64,000 bases of DNA from Pyropia yezoensis (Eukaryota; Rhodophyta; Bangiophyceae; Bangiales; Bangiaceae), in contig CM020620.1 in the NCBI GenBank assembly GCA_009829735.1, forward strand, positions 682,001 through 746,000, read 5' to 3'. Under the pieces are notes generated by a model. That model was not told the origin of the DNA and did no database searches. It saw nothing but the letters and a program-made list of their open reading frames with translations. Shown here piece after piece: positions 42,001-55,826 of the stretch. The translations under genes were made by a program, and so were the position numbers. The stretch's first letter is position 1, and each line of letters starts with the position of its first letter.

Positions 42001-43103
42001 TGCAGCCACTGGGAATCGGGGGGTGCGTCGGGCAGGGAAAGCACCGCCAGCAGCGCGACGGCGTCCTCGGGCAGGTTTTGGATTTCCACCCCGCGCACCC
42101 CGTTGGGCGCCACCGACGCCAGTACCGTGTCGACCGCCAGCCCATCGCCCATGGGCGTTGTGTTGGGCGGGTACGCGCTGCCTGGTGGTGCCTTCCAGCC
42201 ATTCCGACGGGCGACCTTCAAGCCCCAGTGGAGAATGAGGTCCGTGCCCGCCGCGGCAATAGAGGACGCCACGACGACGCTCGCAGGTGGCGGCAGCACG
42301 TCTGGGTCGTCAGACCGCTTGGCCGACGCGACCGCCGCCAGCACGAGCGTGCCGAGCCCCTCGTAGTCATAGTCCCGGCGGTCTACCACCTCTGCCCCGG
42401 CGAGGGCGTCATCCAGATAAGAGCGCAGCGACGCCTCCCGCGCAGCCGCCTCGGCCTTTTCCGCCACCGACCGCTGGTCCCGCTCCTCCCGGGCGGCCGC
42501 CTCCCGCGCCTCCCGCTCCGCCTCGTACTGTGCCTGACGGGCGGCACGTTCAGCAGCCTCGGCGGCTGCCGCCTCGGCAGCCCGCTTGGCCGCTGCTGCA
42601 GCGACGGCCTCGCGCTCGGCCGCCTCGGCCGCGCGGCGGTCACGCTCGGCCGCCGAGACGGCGCCGTCGATGGAGACAAAGAAGCTCTTGCCGCCGCCTT
42701 GCTTGAACCACTGCTCCATGCAGCCAGCCTCGCCCAGAATGTAGACCATAAACACAATCCCCGCGGGCGCCTCGGCCTCGGGGACCGCCAGGCGGACCGA
42801 CCCCGCGTCGGGCTCAAAGCGGCTCCGCACCGACAGCTTGCCCGGCCGATAGGCGGTGCCGTCGGGGAGCATCGAGAGGGGCGGCTTGCCATACACCTGC
42901 GGGTCCGACTCGGCGGTCGCGACGATGCCCCAGTGGAGGACCAGCGGCTCCCCAGGCCGCTGCACAGGCGCCGACGAGCGGAGGAAGGTGGCCGACACCT
43001 CGGGGCCAGCGGGGCCGGCCGTGCGGGCAACGGTGATGGTCAGCGCCAGGCCGCTGCCCACGTCCATTTCGGTCGTCGCCTCGTACTCGGCGGCGGGCGC
43101 CAT
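39066..43103 (-). CDS. GWD: Alpha-glucan, water dikinase (GWD)
   Basis: GWD phosphorylates glucosyl residues of starch, moving the beta-phosphate of ATP through an autophosphorylated His, and opens granules for breakdown. The product is 1345 residues with no break. Two CBM45-type starch-binding modules are visible, each with the LHWG Trp motif (first at about 55-59, second near 290). An Ala/Glu/Arg coiled coil (about 150-225) lies between them. The central region has RYAEELVHGMVRDDQDAW, the WGHGSMMEQWHQKLHNNTSPDD block, and YLELAIDADTRR. The phosphohistidine is His910 in VLSHVAVRAR. The C-terminal nucleotide-binding domain has EFIFRSDSNAEDLEGFAGAG and ends YYIVQARPQV. The ATG at 43103 lies directly before the first CBM45, with no room for a transit peptide, which fits cytosolic floridean starch. 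The C-terminal half is unusually free of low-complexity inserts. Confidence 0.97.
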   Translation of the reverse strand: MAPAAEYEATTEMDVGSGLALTITVARTAGPAGPEVSATFLRSSAPVQRPGEPLVLHWGIVATAESDPQVYGKPPLSMLPDGTAYRPGKLSVRSRFEPDAGSVRLAVPEAEAPAGIVFMVYILGEAGCMEQWFKQGGGKSFFVSIDGAVSAAERDRRAAEAAEREAVAAAAAKRAAEAAAAEAAERAARQAQYEAEREAREAAAREERDQRSVAEKAEAAAREASLRSYLDDALAGAEVVDRRDYDYEGLGTLVLAAVASAKRSDDPDVLPPPASVVVASSIAAAGTDLILHWGLKVARRNGWKAPPGSAYPPNTTPMGDGLAVDTVLASVAPNGVRGVEIQNLPEDAVALLAVLSLPDAPPDSQWLHDVATGGDMCLTIGSTPALPGLVHADGSPVSSTAAQLVEAVVEREVEYGSWTLMHRYRYAEELVHGMVRDDQDAWAAIYVWLRYSQLRVLDWQRRFNTQPRQLSSAQMNFVTTLASRWRSLSALRWVIRMSMSCVGRGGSGDLGQRIRDDILVILRNNRGWGHGSMMEQWHQKLHNNTSPDDVHICNALLAGWHSSGDRTSAYWSTIYHFGLTRERLASYEQPITSEPDWPMHCRDAMIGDLSNYLGVLKAVHFGTDLNSMVGRVQGYLDDGTRSAVHGFMGTRSGHASLMDVLGSASHARSMIIKMLQSAGWLDDSQARDLIYLELAIDADTRRRVEGSGDGGGHDGSLYAHLTVLRVAAAGLSLSEGGLDTAGALDRATNELGALTDRLASHGESQDIGLRAAATLVILRNVLLEVVDRYRNSFDPCAQAMGAAFNADHVIVSTFLEEVVRGGPAFALSALLRRAEPAVRRVAHLGPYSVIAPLERTTRGPLVWVERLRDSMSMTVRTGTVIVAGSCTGEEDVPAKTAHVVIGSTVDVLSHVAVRARNEKHGLVACLDREELALLKSMHGCLVQAKLTANGFEVEIVDDAGRQSPSSGVEGVMRSMKSAGLITPPSGSFDQMPAPGIGRRQYSSNTLSRMTLQRDAMRKRQAAAAWAVRPSEFSLELVGTKSMNLQTLRSLGLPDWIKTPVSLAIPNGAMRKVLADPANETVAAEYIGLLKELDAAPEGDMKLCPKLRACILDLSAPAGLQEALRGVLDDLGCTAIDEKLPAAWDAVKGVWASMWNERAHLARAKLNMPADDVDMAVLCQAVVDADYAFVIHTTNPLTMDDNEEYVELVCGLGESLVGNAPGQALGFTMRKDRLTNGEPIIRSYPSKQVALRGGEFIFRSDSNAEDLEGFAGAGLHDSIPIVKNREVEVDYSVEPLLTDDAFRTDLCRKVAQIGKAVEDTMDGSAQDVEGCVKDGVYYIVQARPQV

Positions 43104-44007
43104 GGTCTAGGGGGTGGAGACAAAGGGAAGGGGGAGGGGGAGATGGGCAGGAGGAGGGGGACGGGGCGGTGGAGAGGGGATGAGGCTCGGGCGTGTCCAC
43201 CCGAGTCCCGAGCCCGCACCGTCGGGAGCCGACAGGGCCGGCTGCCGGTCAGGGCGGTGGCAAAGATGGGGTGGGCCAAGGCTGAGGAGGTCGAGGACGA
43301 CGCCGGGCCAAGCAGGGGTTGCAAAAATGTGGAATGAAGAGCGCAGGCTGGCCTAGCAAGCACAGGAGAGGCAAGCGGGCCTCGCGCGGGGCGGCCGGAG
43401 AGGAGCTCGACGCCCGCCGCCAATGCCGATTTGGCCCCCAATCCACGAGACGTCACGTCGGCGTCCCACCGGCGGGGGGGATGGGGACGTGTCAGCAGGA
43501 ACAGATCTGCATGCCTGGCGCACCACTCCGCAATGGGACTGGTCGCGACATTGGGACATCAATTGTACAGCACGCAATTGATTTAATTTGAACAGTCTGA
43601 TCCAGTTTGCAATCTAGGGTACATATATTCCGTTAAGCGAAAAACAGCCAGTCTCGCATCAATCGGCCGAAATCCTTATGGGAGCACGAGATGCGCACCA
43701 GCGCGGGTGAAGCGCGCTGCTGCACTCGTCGAGCGGCTGACGGCAAGACTCAAGCCATTGTGCACCCCACATCATCCCCCCCCCTCCCCCCCGGCCGCCT
43801 TCGGAGCACCCCACTGATCAGAGACGCCGCGGGAGGACGACGACTCAAAAAACAGGACCCCATTGTTCTGCTGCATGTATACACAAAACCGTGTTCGTCC
43901 CTGCTCTGGCCGCCGGCAGCAGCCGCGCTGCCACCAGCTCCACGCCCCCACCCCAACTCCACCCCCCACGTCCACGTCTGTCCCCCCCCCCCCCCCCCCC
44001 CCCCACC
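43104..44007. other. Intergenic stretch upstream of GWD
   Basis: 904 bp between the GWD start and the stop codon of the Myb gene, both on minus. A clearly AT-rich patch at about 43550-43640 (with attgatttaatttgaac) is a candidate for promoter or nucleosome-free DNA. A run of 23 C lies at 43982-44004 directly after the Myb stop. No gene seen. Confidence 0.45.
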
Positions 44008-47747
<3,740 letters not shown>

Positions 47748-47944
47748 ACGCAGAGGGGGAGAGCACAGGGACGGTAGCAAGACAAACCAGACAGGGGGGG
47801 GGGGGCTTGAGTAGGTCTACCGCCGATACCACCACAAACCACCAACCCCTCCTCCCGTCTTCCTTCCCTGTCACCCCACCCTACCTCCCACCCCCCGCGA
47901 GGACGACAAGACAGCCGTCAAGAAGCGGGGATGCCCCCGCCAAT

Positions 47945-47976
<32 letters not shown>

Positions 47977-49009
47977 AGCTGCCGCAACCACTCGCACGCA
48001 CCCGCCCGCCGCCGCCGCCGCCCGCACACACCCGCCACGTCTGCCCGTTCCGCAGGCTGAGGGCGGTGGTCACGACGGCGCCCATAGCCCGAACCGGCCA
48101 GAGGGGTGTGGGGGGGGGGGGGGAGGGGATGGGGAAGGATAGCGAGCGACGCCGCTCGCGCCGGCGTGCGTTGGTGGCGAAGCGCCCCTTCCGCCCCCCC
48201 GCCCCCACAGCACCCCCCCCCCCCCCCCGGCAGCGACACACGCTACGCTCAGACACCAGTCGCGCGCCGTGCGCGCACACGGGGCCGACTGGAGCGGCGG
48301 GGTGGGGGGGAACGAAACAAAAAAAAAAAAAAGGAAAGAAAACGGGGAGGAGCGAGCAGCCGCCGCCGCCGATTGGCCACACTGGTGAAAAGAATGCCCC
48401 CCCAACCCCCTCCAGGAGGGGGGGCTGTGGGGAGCGCGCACGCCCCAGAGGTATTTTCTTTCTTTCTTCTTTGTGTGGTGTCCTGTGTGTTTTTTTGAGC
48501 GGGCGGTGCAACCGGGCCCACCCCCCCTTCCACATTCCCCATATGCGGGGTCAGGCTCCTCCAGGGACACACGAAGACAAATTCCGAGGGCGTCACACGT
48601 TGGCGGAGACGGGAAGTGGGTCGCAAACGTGACGGATGACTGCAAGGCCGTCGCTCGAATCAGGTCCGCTCGAGTACTGTACAGTACTGTACAGTGGCGC
48701 CTGCCGCGATTATTGTAGCCCGCCCAGTCGGGGGCTCTCGGGATCTCGCGTTCCACTCCGTCTTCTCCGCTCCTTGCCGTGCTTGCGCGGGGTCGCCTCC
48801 ACGCCGTCTCGCGGTGACTTTCGGCAGACCACTCTCTCTTCCCCTCCCGAGTGGCCCGTTGATGCTGCGAGACGCCCTCTTCGTGACGCCGTACTTGCCG
48901 CCGACGCCCCAGACTTCCCCTGCGGTGCCATCTTGGGCCCCGTGGCTGCTGCTGCCGTTGGGTGTCTGGGAGCCGAGGCTGCCCGAGCCGTCGCCAGTGT
49001 CTCGTCGCG
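47748..49009. promoter_or_regulatory. Divergent promoter Myb gene / D27-like gene with GTAC cluster
   Basis: 1262 bp between head-to-head starts. At 48674-48695 the motif GTAC occurs four times at exact 5-bp spacing, forming two abutting copies of the palindrome actgtacagt (48676-48685 and 48686-48695), about 315-335 bp before the D27-like start. An A run of 13 lies around 48320-48332 and C runs around 48216-48230. Confidence 0.5.
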
Positions 49010-49927
49010 ATGGCGTTTCTTCCCCCCGTCGCGGCGGCGCTGCCAGCCGCTCGCCCGCGGCTGAGCGCCGGGCGGGCGCCCCCGGCGCGCCGCCGTGGGC
49101 CCGCCACCATGCCCCACCACAGGGGCGCGTCAATGAGTGCGGCGTCCCCCCTGGAAACGCCGCCTCCGACGCCCCCTTCCCCCGCCGCCCGGGTCGCCCC
49201 CCCCGCACGGACGCCGTCGGACGAGCCGCTGGTTGTGCGGGGTCCGACGACGCCCACCCCCGACTACACAGCCATTGACGCGGAACTCCGCTCCCGGGTC
49301 CTTCTCTCTGCTTTTCGTGGGGCGCTCACGGAGGAGCTGGCGCCCACCCCGCCGCCTGAGCCCCTGCCGCCGGGCTTTGACGGCGCCATGGCGCTCGTCG
49401 CGGCCCTGTCGGCCAAGTACAACAACCGGCCGCGGGACCTAACCGCCGGCTCCCTGCGGGTGCTCTACAGCCTCTTCCCTGGATGGATTCTGGTTGCGTT
49501 TCGGCGGTCGTTTGCGGTTGCGCTGCCGGGGGTATCGGCGCGCCTCAACGCGAATGTCACCGCGCTGACCAGCCGGTGGCTGATGGGGCCCAACACGCTC
49601 AACGAGGGCGGCACGGGTGTCCTCGTTGAGCGGTGCCGCTACCTGGAAGCGTCGGGCTGTGTGAGCACGTGCGTAAATGGGTGCAAGGTGCCGACCGAGA
49701 CGTTCCTCAAAGAGGGCCTCGGCGTGGACTTGTGGATGCAGCCCGACTATGACACGTACGAGTGCCAGTTCTCGTTTGGCGTCAAGCCCCCACCGGTGGC
49801 CGAGGACCCGGCGTTTGACGCACCCTGCATGGGCCAATGCGGGGTCGCCCAGGCACGTGCACGGACCGAGGCGGGACGGCGGTGCACCGGCAACGATGCA
49901 GCTGCCATGGACCGGGGCAAGAAGTGA
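49010..49927 (+). CDS. DWARF27-like carotenoid isomerase family protein
   Basis: D27 proteins are plastid iron-containing isomerases; in land plants one member makes 9-cis-beta-carotene for strigolactone synthesis, while algal members are of unsettled function. The start at 49010 gives MAFLPPVAAALPAARPRLSA, a plastid-type presequence of about 60 residues rich in Ala, Arg and Pro. The 305-residue product carries the DUF4033 signature near the C-terminus: VERCRYLEASGCVSTCVNGCK, VPTETFLKEGLGVDLWMQPDY, and TYECQFSFGVKPPP followed by PCMGQC, with the conserved Cys residues. Upstream helices (YTAIDAELRSRVLLSAFRGA, DGAMALVAALSAKYNN) also fit. No intron. Confidence 0.9.
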   Translation: MAFLPPVAAALPAARPRLSAGRAPPARRRGPATMPHHRGASMSAASPLETPPPTPPSPAARVAPPARTPSDEPLVVRGPTTPTPDYTAIDAELRSRVLLSAFRGALTEELAPTPPPEPLPPGFDGAMALVAALSAKYNNRPRDLTAGSLRVLYSLFPGWILVAFRRSFAVALPGVSARLNANVTALTSRWLMGPNTLNEGGTGVLVERCRYLEASGCVSTCVNGCKVPTETFLKEGLGVDLWMQPDYDTYECQFSFGVKPPPVAEDPAFDAPCMGQCGVAQARARTEAGRRCTGNDAAAMDRGKK

Positions 49928-50322
49928 GAGCTGGGTGGTGAAGTGGGAAGGCGTGTGTGTGAAGGCGGTCGCGATTGATGAGGTGTGTGGGGGAGGGGGG
50001 GGGAGGGTACATGACCACGCGTTGTCGTGATGTGCACCATCAGCTGCACGCAGGCCTGCGCAGTCGACTCGACTGCACGGCCATCACGAAAACGACAATG
50101 GTGACGAAAGGTACCAAAACAAAAGAAGACGGCGACGTCATGCAGGATACATTTTCCATCAAGCACGGCGCAGAAGCCAACGCCGTCGTCCAAAGAGGCG
50201 ATAGAAACAAAAAAGTACAGGCGGAAACAGACGAAAGCGTCAAGTGAAGCATGAAGGCAACCACGCCACACGTCACCGGGGGGGGGGGGGGGGGGAAGGA
50301 GGGGATCGCGCGCGTGGCCGAC
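49928..50322. other. Convergent 3' spacer D27-like / UBE2Z-like
   Basis: 395 bp between stop codons, with a G run at 50280-50294 and less GC-rich sequence at 50090-50220. No gene seen. Confidence 0.45.
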
Positions 50323-52280
50323 TCAACCCTGTGCAATCCTCCGTGCCCTCCGCTCATACGCTTTCCTGTCGGTTGCAAACAGCTTGGCCGCCTCCGCGTT
50401 GACCGCGTACGTTGCGTCTGGCGAGGCGAGCAGCTGCTGAAGGGCGACGAGCACCGCCGACAGCTTGGTCGCCGGGTTCCACCGCGCATTCACGCACGAC
50501 AGTGCCGGGATCATCCCGTCGGGGGTGACGTTGGGGTGGAACATCTCGCTGCCCGGCGCAAACCGCACAAACGGGGGGCGGGCCGGATGGTCGGCCGCGC
50601 AGTATATCTCGAGCGAGAACAGGCCGCCCTCCCATGCTGACCTCTCAGGGCCGCTGACCGTCGCGTCCCACACAAAAGGGAAAGCCGGGTCACGGGGCGA
50701 CGCAGAGACCCCTGCGGGCGGGTTGATCGACAGCGCCCGGTGCTCATCCACCAGACGTTCCGTCGCGTAAGCGACCGCATCGGCCGACACCTCGGTCGCA
50801 AAAGGGTCCGCCGCTGCCGGAGTCGCCGCGCCATTGCCCGCTGCGCTGTCGCCACCAGCCCCGCCATTCTGTGCAGCCGCTGGGGAGGATGACGGGGGCG
50901 GTGTGGTCCGGGGAGAGGCGGCCGGTGACCCCGCGCCGCCGCCAGTGGTAGAGGCCGCCACCGCCCCTGGCGCCAGTGACACGGTAGGGAACATCGGCCG
51001 CGGCCGCCGCACACTGGTCAGACGAGCCAGAATGCGCTCCCGCGCGGCCAGCAGCTTTTCCGCAACCTCCCCATACTTGTACGTCCCGCGGGCGGTGGAG
51101 AACTTATCCGCGTACGTGCTGTGCTCCAGTCGGCCAGCGGCCTCGATGCAGGAATGGTGGAACATGTCAAACCAAAGCAAGATGTGCCGCTCCATCACGT
51201 CGGAGAAGGCGTCCCCGCAAGTGGGGGCGTCGATCATGCCCACCACCGCCACACGCAGCGTCTCGTACGAAATGTACTCGTTGTAGCGGGCCACGGCGGC
51301 CGAGTCACGTACGTTTTCAAAGCCTGGCTCGTTGTGATAAGGCTTGGCACACATCAGCGACTGGATGGACAGCAGCACTGAGGAGAGGGACTCGGCCGAT
51401 GACCAGGCAGGGCCCTCCCAGGTCCCAAGGATCGACAGGCACACCCGGCCCGTCGCGTACAAGTTGGGGTTAAAGCGCACACGCCCCCCATCTGTCGTCC
51501 GCAGATTCACTTGTGGGGGCTTGAAAGGATACTCCGGGGGCACGCGGATGTCAAAATGGAACATGCCACCCTACAGTCCCAGCATAGGCCCACAAGGACG
51601 CACGTCAACGAAAGATGCAGCCGAGCACCCCGACAGATTGACAAGAAGACACACACGTACACACAAAACAGTCAAGCCATCGTCAGCACGTCTCCCATAC
51701 ATGCGACGCTCTGCAGCGCACAGACTGATAACCCCAAAACTTACCTCTCAGCCCTCGAGCTGACCAGGCCAAGAAAACCTCCCTCCCACGACCCACACCT
51801 CAAACACGCACCCACCCGCCCCCCTGTCGGTCGCGCAGAGAAACGTACCGCGTAGGGTGTCTCGAGAGGCCCAATGATCAGCGCCTGGATGTGGGTGATG
51901 TCCTCCTCATCGGGCTCCACATAGATAAACGGAACCGGCTCCTGTATCAGCTGCGTAATCTCCTGTTGGATGCGCAGGATGCAGCTGTTGGAGACCCGGT
52001 TGGTGCCGGCGCGGCCGGCAACGGCGCGTGCCGAGCCCGCCGACCCCCCGCCGGAAGAGGACTTGCCCTTGGACGACCCCACCGCCACCGCAACCGCTGT
52101 GGCTGTTGGTGGGGGCGCAGCCGCCGCCGGGGCGGCGGCGGCGCCAGCGGCGGCGCCGCTACCGCTGCTGCTGGGCCCCGTGGGCCCCGCCCGGCTCCCC
52201 CCCGACGTGGCCGTCACCGCCGTCGGCGGCACTGCCACGGCGGGTTGGACCGACGACGGGGCGCTGCTACTGGAGCTCAT
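50323..52280 (-). CDS. UBE2Z: UBE2Z-like ubiquitin-conjugating enzyme with a second UBC fold (two exons)
   Basis: Exon 1 is 51849-52280 and exon 2 is 50323-51570; the GT-AG intron (51571-51848, 278 bp; donor GCG|GTACGT, acceptor CTGTAG) joins in phase 0 to give ETPYAGGMFHFDIRVPPEYP, the continuous UBC core. The start at 52280 has a perfect gccgccaccATGa context. 559 residues. The N-terminal part is Ser/Ala/Gly-rich. UBC domain 1 (about 112-290) has RFNPNLYATGRVCLSILGTW with the active Cys188, and GPAWSSAESLSSVLLSIQSL and YHNEPGFE as in UBE2Z. After a Pro/Ser/Gly linker, residues about 414-559 form a second UBC-like fold (NPPAGV, WEGGLFSLEIYCAADHPARP, HPNVTPDGMI, ARWNPATKLSAVLVALQQLL). There the normal Cys position is not Cys, so it looks inactive. 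Human UBE2Z has 354 residues and a single UBC. Confidence 0.9.
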
Positions 52281-53335
52281 GGTGGCGGCCCCCCCCCACG
52301 CGTACCCCGGCGTCCACGGGCGGGCAGCAGTCGCTGCAAAAAGGGCGCAGCCCGTGTGGCCGCCAACCACGGCCGCTGGGACAACGCACTCCCACGGAAG
52401 CGGCGCCGGCCCTACGACCACGAGGTTGGAAACAAAAGGGGGGGGAGTAGAGGCTGCGGGGGGGGGGGGGGGGGGCAAAAACAGGGACGCACCAAGTAGT
52501 TGTACCACCGAGGCGGCTCACGCAACACACAAAAAGGGGCGAAAAAAACAGTGGCCGAATCGGCGCCGCCTCGAGCAACGCAACCACAGAGTCCTCTTGC
52601 CGTGGCCGCCGTCGCCGACGGGCCGGGGCGACGCAGCCGAGCGCAACCACACCCGACGGCCGGGCCCAAGAGCGCCTACCACCGACCGGGCGGCGCGGGC
52701 GCACGGTGCGGCAGCGCCGAGGCGTCGGCGACAATGGCGGCAGCAGCGGCGGCGGCAGCGGGGGCGGTGTGGCAGGGACGCCGGTCGGCGGTGGGCGGGG
52801 GGGAGAGGGCGGCGGCGGCGGCCGTCGCGCTGGCGCCACGCAGCCACGCGTCGAGTGGGGACACGGATGGGGCGGGGGCGTGTGCAGCTCGAGCCCGGCG
52901 ACGCGGGCGGGGGCTAACCCAGTCTGGCCAGCCGCTGTGCCCTCCCAGCCGCAGAGGCCGGCGTCCCCCCCCCACCACACCCGTCCACGCGCGTGTGTGC
53001 GCGCCACCCCGCGCTCCCCCACCCCCCCAACCCCCCCCCCCTCGTCTCGGCGGGGAGGTGCCTGTGGGCCAGCGGACCGCAGAGCCAGCTGGCTTGGATG
53101 CTCCATCCACACCACCGCAGTGACGTGCCACAACCGGGAATTGGGGCCCGGTAGAGGGGGGGCGCGGTGATTTCGTTTGGATTGTGCTGGAGGCGTACTT
53201 TACTCAATCTCCGCGCTGTATTTACAAGGTTGGCGAAATATGGATGGGGGCTGGGGGCGCGCGAAGCGGCGGGGCAAAAAGAAAAAAAGAAAAAAAGGAG
53301 CCATCAGCAACCAAGACGGCCCCGCTCTCGACAAG
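52281..53335. other. Intergenic stretch upstream of UBE2Z-like gene
   Basis: 1.06 kb between two minus-strand genes: promoter of the E2 gene near 52281 and 3' UTR of the PI-PLC gene near 53335 (A-rich at 53276-53300). A run of 18 G lies at 52458-52475. No further gene supported. Confidence 0.4.
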
Positions 53336-55631
53336 TCAAGCAGCCGACCCCCCCCCCGCCATTCCCATCGTCGTCGCCGGCGGCGGGGTGACGCGCCGCA
53401 CCACCTCCACTGCCGGCACACGCCCGCCGCGGCGCGCCGCGGCGGTCACTGCGGCCACCACGGGCGGAGTGAGGAAGTCAAAAAAGACCACATTGACGGC
53501 CGCCGCCACGGCGGCGCCGTGCGCAGCCGCCCAGTCCGGGAAGGCGGCGTTCATGGCCGCAGCGGTCGCCGACAGGGGTGGCGGCGCCGTGTCGAGGCTG
53601 GCCAGCCGGGTCAGCACGTCGGACCGGGAGGGCGTGAGCGTCCACCCTAGGACGTAGAGGGTGTCGCGCATCGCCCGGTGGGGGACGGCCGCCGCCGCCG
53701 CCGCCGCCGCCGCCACGCGGCCCACGGGGAGGGGGGGGTGGTGGCCTCTGGTGCGGCGGCGGCGGTGCTGGTGGGGATGGTGTCGGTGCCGTTGGGCCGT
53801 GGGGGGGGAAAGCCGGCGGCTGGCCACGGCGACCAGTGGGGGGGTACCAGGGGAGGGGGTGGTGGCGGGGGCGTCGCCCACCTGCTGCGCGAGCGCCGCG
53901 ACCTTGGTGCCCAGGTCGTTGGTGTCCACCCACGTGTCGACGCCCCACCGAGGGGGGAGCGGCGCCACGCCAGGGACGCCCGACACGATGTTGGGGGGAA
54001 GGTCTGCTCGTTGAGGGGGGGCGGGAGTGGAGAGGGGTGGGCGACGCGACGCGCCATAGCCGCAAGAGAGAACAAGCCAGCAGGCGACAGGCGCACAAGG
54101 CAGTGGGAAGAGCGGCATGCCAAAGGAAGGCAAGCAGGCAGGCAAGAAGGTGTGCAAGCAGGCAGACATGCAAGAGCGGGGAGTATCTCACCGCAGAGAG
54201 CTCGTCAGTCTCCTGACAGCCGCAGCTTTCCGTCATCTCCTTGGTTACGTGGACGGCCGCTCACCTTTCCCACACATCTTCACCCCCCCCCCCCCCCCCG
54301 GGTTCCAGCCCTCTGCCCCCCCAGTTTCGCCTACCTTCATACGCGACCCGCCGCAGCGCGGCCGCCCCCCCCCGCCACACCTCCCCCGACAGGCCGTCGA
54401 GGAGCACCCCCGCCAGGTCGTCCACCTCGTCGGGCACCAAAAACTCCAGCGTCACGCTGAGCACGAGCGTCACCCCCCCACCGCCGGCCGTTGCCGCCCG
54501 CGCGGCGGCGTGAAACGCATTGATGGCGGCAAGCGCCTCGGCCAGCGGCGTGCACGCCACCATACCGTGCACCAGCCAGTAGTCGTCGACGGTCAGGGGG
54601 CGGCGGCGGCAGCGGCGGCCGGCTGCGGCGTCGTCGGCGCCGCCCGTGGCGTCCCGGCGACGCCACCCCCCCCACCCACCCCACCAGCGGTGGGGATCCC
54701 CGCCCCCCCCCCCCGCAGGCGTGCCCGCCAGTCGCCCCACCCGCAGGTCCAGGAAGCGGGCGCCCGCCGCCAGCTGGGCGCCTACCCCGCCCGCCCCCTG
54801 CGTGCGGGTCATGGCGCCGAGCGGCGCGCCCAGCAGCGCGGCCGCCACCCCCGCGGACGGCGCCAGCGCCATGGCCACCGCGAGGGCGGGGTGGGCGCCC
54901 CGGGCGGGGCGCGACACGTCCACCGCGTACGCGCCGCTGTCATGCGTGCCCGCAAAGAGGACGTCGTAAATGGTCGGCCGCCCCGCCAGGGGTAGGGGCG
55001 GGGGGGCGGGGGGCGCCCCGACGCCTTCCCCAGCTGGGGGATTCCCGGCGGGGAGGGGGAGGAGGGGGAGAGGGGCAACGCCGCGGCCGTCGCTGCCGCC
55101 ACTGCCGTCGCCGCCGCCACCACCGTCGGCTGCCGTCACTGGTGCAGCGGCGGTGGTGGTACCATTGGCACGCCCGCCCCCGTCGCCACTGCTGCTGTAG
55201 CTACCGCCGTTGGCACCAAAGGCGGTCAGGGACGGCGCGGCTCCCCCCCGTAGCAGGGACGGCGGTGGCGGCTGCGGCGGCACCCGCGGCGGCAGCTGCG
55301 GCGCCGCGGCGGCGCCAGCGACGGACCGCCCCCCGCCCGCCCCCCCCCCGCCAATGGCAGAGGAGGGGCCGCCCACCGCGCGACCCAGCCTCACCGCCAC
55401 ACCCGACAGCACCACCACCGCGGCGGCAGCGGTGGCGGCGGCAGCGGCGGCAACCGCCACCGCCGCCGTGGAGGCGCGCCGGCACCGGCGGCGGGGGCCT
55501 GACAGCGGGACGACCGCCGCGCCCTCCCGCCGACGGGCGGTGTCGGTGGGAGTAGTGGGGGCAGAGGTGTAGGTGGTGGCGACGGGGGGCCACCCAGAGC
55601 GGGGGGGGGGAGGGGGGGCATCCCACCCCAT
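53336..55631 (-). CDS. PI-PLC X-domain protein, membrane-anchored (two exons)
   Basis: Exon 1 is 54335-55631 and exon 2 is 53336-54003; the GT-AG intron is 54004-54334 (331 bp; donor GAAG|GTAG, acceptor GAGCAG) and both sides agree on phase 1. The predicted product is 654 residues, starting at MGWDAPPPPPRSG; a start at 55913 is possible but adds only Pro/His-rich sequence. A hydrophobic Ala/Val segment (about residues 50-72, ending AAAAVVVLSGVAV) follows basic residues and suggests a signal anchor. The X-domain motifs are FAGTHDSGAY (His230), GAQLAAGARFLDLRVG, and DDYWLVHGM (second His, about 355), the pattern of bacterial-type and PLCXD phosphodiesterases without PH, EF or C2 domains. Exon 2 supplies the rest of the barrel (WGVDTWVDTNDLGTKV, LYVLGWTLTPS, VNVVFFDFLTPP). 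Likely substrate: a phosphoinositide or GPI lipid; not established. Confidence 0.82.
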
Positions 55632-55793
55632 CGGGTGGTGTACCGCCCGCCCGCACCGGGGATTGGAGCTATGGTGGAGGTGGTAGAGGGGGAGGTGGGG
55701 AAAAGTGGGCGGGATGGGGACACCGTGCAGTAGAGCGGCGTGGTGGATGCAGCGGCGGCGGCGGCGGCGGTGGTTGGGGCGGGGTGGCGGCGA

Positions 55794-55826
<33 letters not shown>

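Noticed and set aside
52500..53170. Open frames of 150-290 codons between the E2 and PI-PLC genes
   Set aside because: All are Arg/Ala/Pro-rich without motifs, and both strands are open; read as spacer and UTR.
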